Below are positions 57,801-64,000 of a stretch of 64,000 nt of DNA, piece by piece. The notes under the pieces were generated by a model. The model was not told the origin of the DNA. It was given only the letters and a program-made list of their open reading frames with translations, and did no database searches. The stretch's first letter is position 1. Every line of letters starts with the position of its first letter. A program made the position numbers and the translations under genes. Source of the stretch: Beijerinckiaceae bacterium (GTDB lineage Bacteria; Pseudomonadota; Alphaproteobacteria; Rhizobiales; Beijerinckiaceae); the NCBI GenBank assembly GCA_947456505.1, contig CANGTC010000002.1, positions 1-64,000 of the forward strand, given 5' to 3'.

Positions 57801-59077
57801 ACGCCGAAGCAACAGGAACGGTTGAAATTTGGAGCCGCCGACGGTTTGCCGGCGACCGGTGGCTTTTGCATGCACGGGGACGCGTATCGGTCGCAACCGA
57901 AGCCTGTTTGGCGCCCCTTGCCGGGCCGATCCCAGCGCAAGCACGCACGGACACACCTTCTGCCGTTTATGCGGAGGCGCGACGTTATGGCGTTGAATAT
58001 GGGAAGCTATTCCAGCTGATCACTCATTGTGAGCGGGATGAGTTCACAGCGCATGTCAGCCTTGATCCGCCGCTCGGCGGGCTTGGCGCTTTTTCAGATA
58101 TCCACGTTCTGCATCCCGTCTCTCTGGATGCGGCTTTTCACGCCCTGTCCGTCTCCCGCCCGCAAAGGGGAAGCGATGCAAAGACGCATCTCCCGATACG
58201 CTTTCGCCAAATTCGCCTTTTCAAGCAAGGCGCGAGGGTGCGCCAGGCGATAACTCATCTCAGCCACGAGACAGAGCGTTATAAAACGCTTTCAATTAGT
58301 CTTCTCGATGAGATGGGGGGGCTGGTCGCGGCGGCCGAAGGTGTTGTATTGCGGGCTGTCCCGTTCTCCCAGGATTTTGTCCATGACAGAACGTTCCGGC
58401 GATCCATTATCCCTGTAGGCGATGGCCTGCGCGCGGACGCGCTTGATGTCGTTAGAAGTGGATTTCAGTCTGGCGCAATATCAAAGGCATGGCTTTTAAC
58501 GCGGGCCTTTTGTCTATCTTTGGCGCGCCGGGAGCTAGAGGAGGCGATGGTTGAATCCGGCGCCTCGGGCCTCTTGGCGCTGCGGGAGCATACGCTGATC
58601 GCGACGGAGGCGCGGCCTTTTTTTGATATTCTGATGAATGTATTGGCCGAGCGGTCGTTGCTGACGCAGGTGGGCGATGATCTGATCGTATCAACATCTT
58701 TGGATTTGCCGACGCCCGAGACCCTGCTTTCATCGATGATGCAAAGGTGCCCCGAAGCGAATTTTGAAATTCATGCCGCAGCTATCGTCGCCCACTCCGC
58801 CGGGCCGCATCTTCGGTCCGGTGACTTCATCGCGCCGCCTGTTGCATTAAAGAATTTGTTTGAAAGCGCCAGTTGCGCAACTGCGCCATCTGTCACCGCG
58901 TTAGCTGATTCTTTGGAGCGACTTTGTGCGCGCCATGGACGCAAATTGAGGGTCCTCGCGCTTGGGCCCGGATCCATGGGCCTCGCGCGCGCGCTGGTCC
59001 CCTTTGTTGACAAGGGGTTGGTTGAGGTGACGCTCGCCGTTACCGGTGAGATGGCGTCAGATCTATGCGAGCTCTGA
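54806..59077 (+). CDS. Type I polyketide synthase, KS-AT-DH then N-terminal part of an MT-like domain; C-terminally truncated
   Basis: KS: VDTACSSSLVAL, EAHGTGTQAGDPIE, NVGHLEAASG; AT: GHSIGEVAAAE; DH: LADHRVNGAVVMPASG; MT-like start LRVLALGPGSMGLARALVPFVDKGLVEVTLAVTGEMASDLCEL-stop. No ER/KR/ACP. Confidence 0.9.
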   Translation: MKTSRLKYADTGGLIAMIGASCRLPGASSLDDFWRLLVQEKNVIQPRPSGRWSVERFLREGEPSPGFSYSFAGGYLDDPFQFDPTPFGISLREAAQTDPQQRLLLELVWQAFEDAGVSPDQWKGRKAGVYVGASNIDYQGAAALDVSVIESHFATGNSLSILANRISYVFDFKGPSLTVDTACSSSLVALGQAIAALEAGDIDFAVVAGVNLLLSPTPFIGFAQARMLSPTGRSRPFSADADGYVRAEGGVVVLLSRGDDAVRQGLRVRSNILGCAVNSDGLTAGIALPSSEGQRRLIEDLYAALGLDPDALAFVEAHGTGTQAGDPIESLALGQALGLRRRKPLTIGSVKSNVGHLEAASGLVGFLKASLALEYRLLPRSLFSERLNPAIDFAGLNLDVARRALPLHLDGGPGFAGVCNYGFGGTNAHLVLRSATPAAASPPRFIPGASLAGSGGEQAKIIILSAASPDALKARALQVCAQIEAGVPASVLAAAYVRQQPLMAYRLATAIKEDAALAGRLRLFAETSQADPDIALGSQRAGLTKCAFIFSGNGSQFPEMGLAAYANNADFRHEIHLIDKLFKPFAGWSIEEVLRRGHDPDRAAQTSFAQPVIFAIQSALAAVMARYGVCPAIVLGHSIGEVAAAESCGAITREQALRIVFHRSNLQESVRGKGGMLVVAADGPLVVAEIRACGAALEIAALNSQISTTIVGPYPEIRAFARHCRARRIAAVELDLDYPFHSAALDQLEASIIEKLSGVVGREGRATFISTVSGRLMSGTALDPVYWWRNLRSAVRFHEAVDEALRQGANLFVELGPHPILGPSLKEIFGAEHGSVQSLATLAKTDAPGSDPVLRSLAHLVANGVCFDEAKLVGTRPSPPIPLPPYPFQRQRSLLETSSESLTAFGAMFASPPRHPLLGARMAEGSPEWRNLVDSVLIPYLADHRVNGAVVMPASGLVEMALAVGRDLHGDAALALDDFDILNALLVSADETREVSTRYAEATGTVEIWSRRRFAGDRWLLHARGRVSVATEACLAPLAGPIPAQARTDTPSAVYAEARRYGVEYGKLFQLITHCERDEFTAHVSLDPPLGGLGAFSDIHVLHPVSLDAAFHALSVSRPQRGSDAKTHLPIRFRQIRLFKQGARVRQAITHLSHETERYKTLSISLLDEMGGLVAAAEGVVLRAVPFSQDFVHDRTFRRSIIPVGDGLRADALDVVRSGFQSGAISKAWLLTRAFCLSLARRELEEAMVESGASGLLALREHTLIATEARPFFDILMNVLAERSLLTQVGDDLIVSTSLDLPTPETLLSSMMQRCPEANFEIHAAAIVAHSAGPHLRSGDFIAPPVALKNLFESASCATAPSVTALADSLERLCARHGRKLRVLALGPGSMGLARALVPFVDKGLVEVTLAVTGEMASDLCEL

Positions 59078-62000
59078 TCGCGCTGATTATTCGAACAACA
59101 CAAGCAGCCAGGCGATCAACGTCAATATGGTGACTGGCAAGGTTGCCGATGGCTGGGGCGGCGTCGATACCCTGATCGGCATACGTCAGGTTTGGGGTGG
59201 CGCGGGTAACGATACGTTCCTCGGGGGCATTGGTAATGAAGTTTTCGACGGTGGCGCTGGCGACGACACAATGGACGGAGGCGGGGGTTCGAACAGAGCC
59301 TCCTATCAGCAGTCGACAAGCGGTGTGATCGTAAACCTTGGCTCCACATCGCTCACAGTGGATACGAGCATTTACTCCGTTACGGGTATGACTGGCATTC
59401 AGACCGTCAGGGCGGGATCAGCGAACGACGGCATGGGGGGAACAGATACAATCACTAACGTGACGGGTATCTGGGGATCTGATTTCAATGATTATTTGCG
59501 CGGAACTGACATCATTGGCGCAAGATCTCTGCTCGCAGGTTTCGGGGGTGATAATTACCTTGTTGGCGGCGCGGGCCTCGGTATAGCTGATTATAGCGCA
59601 TTACCACCGAATTTTGGGGTCACGGTCTTCATGGCCTCGCTCATGGCGGGCGATGACGGGAAGGTAACCATTAACAATGGACTCGGTGGGACAGATACGC
59701 TGATCAACATCAGGGGTATTTCTGGCACCAACGGAAATGATTCGCTAACCGGGAGCACGAACGATGAATGGTTCTGGGGCAATGGTGGCGATGACACGAT
59801 TGATGGCGGTGGCGGTAATGATTGGGTTTCGTACAGCCGCGATCCATCCGGAGTATCAGTTTATCTCGCGCTGGGTAGAGGCGTCGATGGCTGGGATGGG
59901 GCCAGCGGCAAGCTTGGCTTGGGCGGAACGGACACACTTTACAATATAGAAAATGTTGAGGGGTCCGATTTTAGTGATCGGCTAACCGGGAGTAGCGGTG
60001 ACAATTCATTCATCGGCAGAAGCGGTAATGACACGATCAATGGAGGTGAAGGAAACGACACCGTAATCTACTCTGGCGCAAGGTCGGAATATGTCATCTC
60101 AAAGCAGGGGAATGCCTATACTGTAACGGACACTGTCGCTGGCCGTGATGGTGTGGATTCGCTCTTGAATGTAGAGATGTTGTCCTTCTCCGACGGCACA
60201 TTTGCGATCTCGGATCTTGTTCCTGTGGAGGCGACCCAGGGAGGTGTAGCGCAGGACGGCTACGTTGCGAATGCCCTTGTTTGGATCGACGGTGATAATG
60301 ATGGTCTCCTAAATAATGGGGAGTCGTGGACCCTGACCGATAGCAGAGGTCATTTTTCTGGCCTTAAAGGGCAGGGAACCTTGCGGGTTTCGCCCAATCC
60401 GGATGGAACCAGCATCGATATTTCCACAGGCAAGTCGTTTACCGGAAGGTTCTCAGCGCCATCCGGTTCGACTGTGATCAATCCCTTGACGACACTGGCT
60501 GTCGCTGCGGGAAGCGATAGTGCCAGGGTCTTGTCGGCTCTTGGCGTTGACCCGACGATCGATGTGACGACCTTTGACCCTATCGCAGCAGCCACGTCTT
60601 CAGGCGGCGATTCTGTCACAGCCGTAAAAGTCCTGGCTACCTCCATTCAACTCGCAAATATAATGACCCTTGCGGAAAGTGTGTCATCGTCTACTGGCGG
60701 GAAAAAAGATGGGGCCGGTTCTGATGTCGCCAGTTCTGTCGCCACCTCGATCATCAATGCAGCCTACAACGCCATTGTCGAAAATAAGGATCTTGATCTT
60801 TCGGATTCTGCGCTTATCGGCGCCGTCATCAAGACAGAGGCCGAGGATCTTGGGGTCGATGTCACTGCGATCCAAGGCCAGATTCGCGCGATTGGACAGG
60901 CGGTGGCTGCAATTAACGGCCTTATCGCGTCAGCCAGCGACCACGGGGCCAATGCTGGAGCATATACAACGATCAATCAGATCCTTGGCGCACAGGCCCT
61001 GGCGCAGGATACGCTTGTCACGCAGGCAGAGCTGGCGCTGATCAGCGGGACAAGCGATGGGATCACGATCACGACCGCAAATGTTGCAGATGATGCCGCC
61101 AAAGTTTTCGCGAGTCTAGAACGACCGCCGTCTATAACATCCGGCGCCACCGCGTCTTCGCAGGAGAACGTCGAGACATCGCACGCGGTCTACATTACGA
61201 GCGCGATAGATCCCGACGCCAATACGGTGCTGACCTATTCTCTGGGCGGTGGCTTGGACGATGACAAATTCAATATCGATCCGAGCACTGGAGTTGTGAC
61301 CTTCAAGGCCTCGCCGGATTTTGAAAAACCCGCAGACACAGGGCAGGATAATGTCTATGACATCGTTGTAACGGTGTCAGACGGATATTTGAACGCCAGG
61401 CAGGCAGTCGCTATTTCCGTGACTAACGTCGCTGACAATGCGCCCATCTTCGCATCTGGTGCGTCTGCGCATGTCGTTGAAAATGAGCCCATATCCACCG
61501 TGGTTTATCAGGCATTGGCGACTATGCCGCCTGGGGCTTCCGTGCGCTATTCATTAGCAGGCGGTGCAGATCAAGCGAAATTCGCCATCGACAGCGCTAC
61601 CGGAGCCGTGACCTTCCTCGCTTCGCCGGACTTCGACCATCCCTCCGACAATGGCGGGAATAATGTCTACGACATCGTGGTGCAGGCGTCCGATGGGACG
61701 AACGCCGCCACCCAGGCGGTCGCGATCACCGTCTCGGATGTGAACGACAATGCGCCAGTCATCACCTCCGGCGCTTCCGCCAGCGTCGCCGAGAATGTTT
61801 CGACCTCCACGGTTGTTTACACTGCGACCGCCACGGATGCGGATGCAGGAAGCAAGGTCGTATGGTCGATGGCTGGCGGTGCAGATCAAGCGAAATTCGC
61901 TATCGACAGCGCTACCGGCGCCGTGACCTTCCTCGGATCGCCGGACTTCGAACATCCCTCCGACAAGGGCGTGAATAATGTCTACGACATCGTGGTGCAG

Positions 62001-64000
62001 GCGTCGGATGGGACGAACGCCGCCACCCAGGCGGTCGCGATCACCGTCTCGGATGTGAACGACAATGCGCCAGTCATCACCTCCGGCGCTTCTGCCAGCG
62101 TCGCCGAGAATATTTCGACATCCACGGTTGTTTACACTGCGACCGCCACGGATGCGGATGCAGCAAGCAAGGTCGTATGGTCGATGGCAGGCGGCGCAGA
62201 TCAAGCGAAATTCGCTATCGACAGCGCTACCGGCGCCGTGACCTTCCTCGCGTCGCCGGACTTCGAACATCCTTCGGACAATGGCGGGAATAATGTCTAC
62301 GACATCGTGGTGCATGCGTCGGATGGCAAAAATGCTTCCACTCAGGCCGTCGTCATCTCGGTGACTGATGTGAACGAAACGCCAACTTTTGTATCCTTTA
62401 CTGCAAAGGCGACACCCGCTTCGGATAAATCTCCCTATACCGTCTCGAACAGTGATTTTAATGGAGACGGCAAAGCCGACCTGGTCATCGCCAACTATGG
62501 TCAAAATACCGTTTCTGTGTTGCTGGGTAACGGTGACGGGACCTTCAAGGCCTATTCAAACTTTTCAACAGGTAGCAAACCCTACTCTGTCGCAGTTGCT
62601 GATTTGAACAATGATGGGCATCAAGATCTCGTCGTTGCGGACTATGGTGATGACTCGGTCGTCGTGCTGCTCGGAGATGGAACGGGCGCGTTTGGCGGTC
62701 CGGAGCCTTTCAAGACTGGAAGGTGGCCTGTATCTGTCTCGGTCGGCGATTTCAACGAAGATGGCGATCTGGATCTTGTCGTCGCCAACAAATATGCTGA
62801 CTCAGTCTCCTTGCTACTGGGCGATGGTTCAGGCGGCTTCCAGAAGCTAGAGAACTATTCGACCGGGAACGGTCCCGCTTCAGTTGCGGTTGGCGATTTC
62901 AATCATGATGGCCACCAAGATCTCGTAGTTGCGAATTATAATGATAATACGGTTTCTGTACTTTTGGGAGACGGGAAAGGCGCTTTCGAAGCCGGTTCGG
63001 TTATCGACACGGGGAATGCCCCGCTTTCCGTCGCAGTTGGGGACTTCAACAATGATGATCAGCAGGACCTAGTCGTCGCCAACAACGGTGACAACACGGT
63101 ATCCCTCTTTCTTGGCTCAGGCGACGGTACATTTGGAAAGCAGCAAACCTTCCGGACGGGAAGTCAGCCCTATTCGTTGTCTGTTGCCGACTTTAACGCC
63201 GACAAGGATTTGGACCTTGTGGTTGCGAATCTCGGTGCCGATGACGTTTCTGTCCTGCTTGGCAATGGTGATGGCGCTTTCAAGCCAGCCGGCGGTTTCG
63301 CGACGGGGAGGGGCCCCAATTCGGTCGTAGTCGGTCAATTTGGTGGAGACAACAAACCGGACATTGCGGTTGCAAACCTATTGGATGGCAATGTCTCAGT
63401 TTTACTGAACGGCCCTGCTGCAAGTGAACTCACACCAGAGAACGTTTCACCAACGACCGTCGTTTACATGCCGACTGCGACGGATCCTGACGCCAATGCG
63501 GTGCTGAAATATTCGATATTGGGGGGAACCGATAAGGACTTCTTCAATATTGATTCTGCTACAGGCGCCTTGACCTTCAAGACGTCGCCGGATTTCGAGA
63601 AGCCTGCGCATCCGGATAATGTTTACAATGTCATCCTGCAGGTGTCCGATGGTGCGTTAAGCGCCACCGAGACGGTCTTGATCACAGTGACCGATGTTCT
63701 AGAAGTCCCCAAAGGGAGGATTTCTGGAAGCGTCTATGTCGATCACAACGGCAATAATGTGCGAGATGCCGAGGATGGCGGATTGGATACGATCTTTGTC
63801 CGCCTCTATGATGCTACGAATGGACACTTGATCAGTAGAGTGACGCCAGACCGTGATGGTCATTATTTATTTAATGGCGTTGCGGACGGTATCTATAATT
63901 TGTCATTCGATGGAGCTGTCGGCTACCTTCCGGATCAGGGAGTTCTTGATAGCAACGGAAGTCTTGTCGTTCAGAATGTCATTATCGAGAATGGCGAGCT
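59031..64000 (+). CDS. Giant RTX/cadherin/FG-GAP/SdrD-like surface protein, no clear start and open at the window end
   Basis: Frame 0 is open from just after the TGA at 59028 to 64000. Reads ADYSNNTSSQAINVN...VWGGAGNDTFLGG...GAGDDTMDGGGG (RTX), then ITSGASASVAEN...DVNDNAP (cadherin-like), DFNxDGxxDLVVAN (FG-GAP), ISGSVYVDHNGNNVRDAEDGGL (SdrD/Cna-B-like). Frame checked at 59082, 60057, 60651, 61671, 62871 and 63957. Absent from the ORF track. Confidence 0.88.
61560..62340 (+). repeat. Near-identical 315-bp (105-aa) cadherin-like repeat units
   Basis: Segments such as tgaacgacaatgcgccagtcatcacctccggcgcttc recur at 61741 and 62056 (offset 315 bp), and gcagatcaagcgaaattcgc occurs three times. 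Confidence 0.9.
62430..63420 (+). repeat. Seven consecutive FG-GAP/VCBS repeats (predicted 7-bladed beta-propeller)
   Basis: DFNGDGKADLVIAN / DLNNDGHQDLVVAD / DFNEDGDLDLVVAN / DFNHDGHQDLVVAN / DFNNDDQQDLVVAN / DFNADKDLDLVVAN / QFGGDNKPDIAVAN, each ~45-50 aa. Confidence 0.9.

Noticed and set aside
59031-59130. Programmed +1 frameshift joining PKS and RTX into one protein
   Set aside because: No slippery site evident, and PKS missing ACP fused to mid-RTX repeats makes little biochemical sense; deletion fusion or assembly chimera is simpler.
61560-62340. Regular repeats considered as a CRISPR-like or satellite array
   Set aside because: Period is 315 bp, a multiple of 3, and encodes in-frame cadherin-like domains; no short repeat-spacer structure.
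61554-62504. 316-aa minus ORF with internal repeats (HHDVVDIIPAIV...)
   Set aside because: Repetitive only because it lies opposite the near-identical cadherin repeats; the sense frame has clear domains.

Overview
The window is high-GC alphaproteobacterial DNA (probably Hyphomicrobiales-like, inferred from gene content) and is almost entirely protein-coding. I found no convincing rRNA, tRNA, CRISPR array or transposase. It falls into four zones. (1) About 1-10 kb: a partial amidohydrolase and an SDR, then a compact phosphate-limitation lipid-remodelling cluster (Agt-like glycosyltransferase, PlcP-like metallophosphoesterase, BtaB, BtaA), a Tat-signal phosphoesterase and an MFS transporter. 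(2) About 8.7-29.7 kb: a catabolic island with LLM flavin monooxygenases, a short MetE-like protein and a long minus-strand run: PEP-mutase/isocitrate-lyase family lyase, TTT/Bug solute-binding protein (SBP), thioesterase, LeuC-like, LeuD-like, second lyase, second SBP, indolepyruvate oxidoreductase alpha and beta, FAH-family hydrolase, and two NMT1/SsuA-like SBPs. (3) About 30-52 kb: a second catabolic island with two HyuAB-type hydantoinase/carboxylase pairs, SDRs, two paralogous LLM oxidoreductases, an SGNH hydrolase, a maleate-isomerase-like protein and many orphan TTT/Bug SBPs. One of those SBPs is interrupted by a single in-frame amber codon. (4) About 52.5-64 kb: a surface/secondary-metabolite region with a NusG/RfaH-like paralogue, a Wza-type export lipoprotein and a type I PKS (KS-AT-DH and the start of an MT-like domain). 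The PKS stops abruptly and abuts, in another frame, the start-less remainder of a giant RTX/cadherin/FG-GAP/SdrD-like surface protein that runs off the window. The best leads are the Pho-type lipid-remodelling cluster with candidate Pho boxes, the substituted-malate/maleate-type catabolic operon fed by orphan SBPs, the NusG-like/export/PKS arrangement with a terminator-like leader hairpin, and the PKS::RTX junction.
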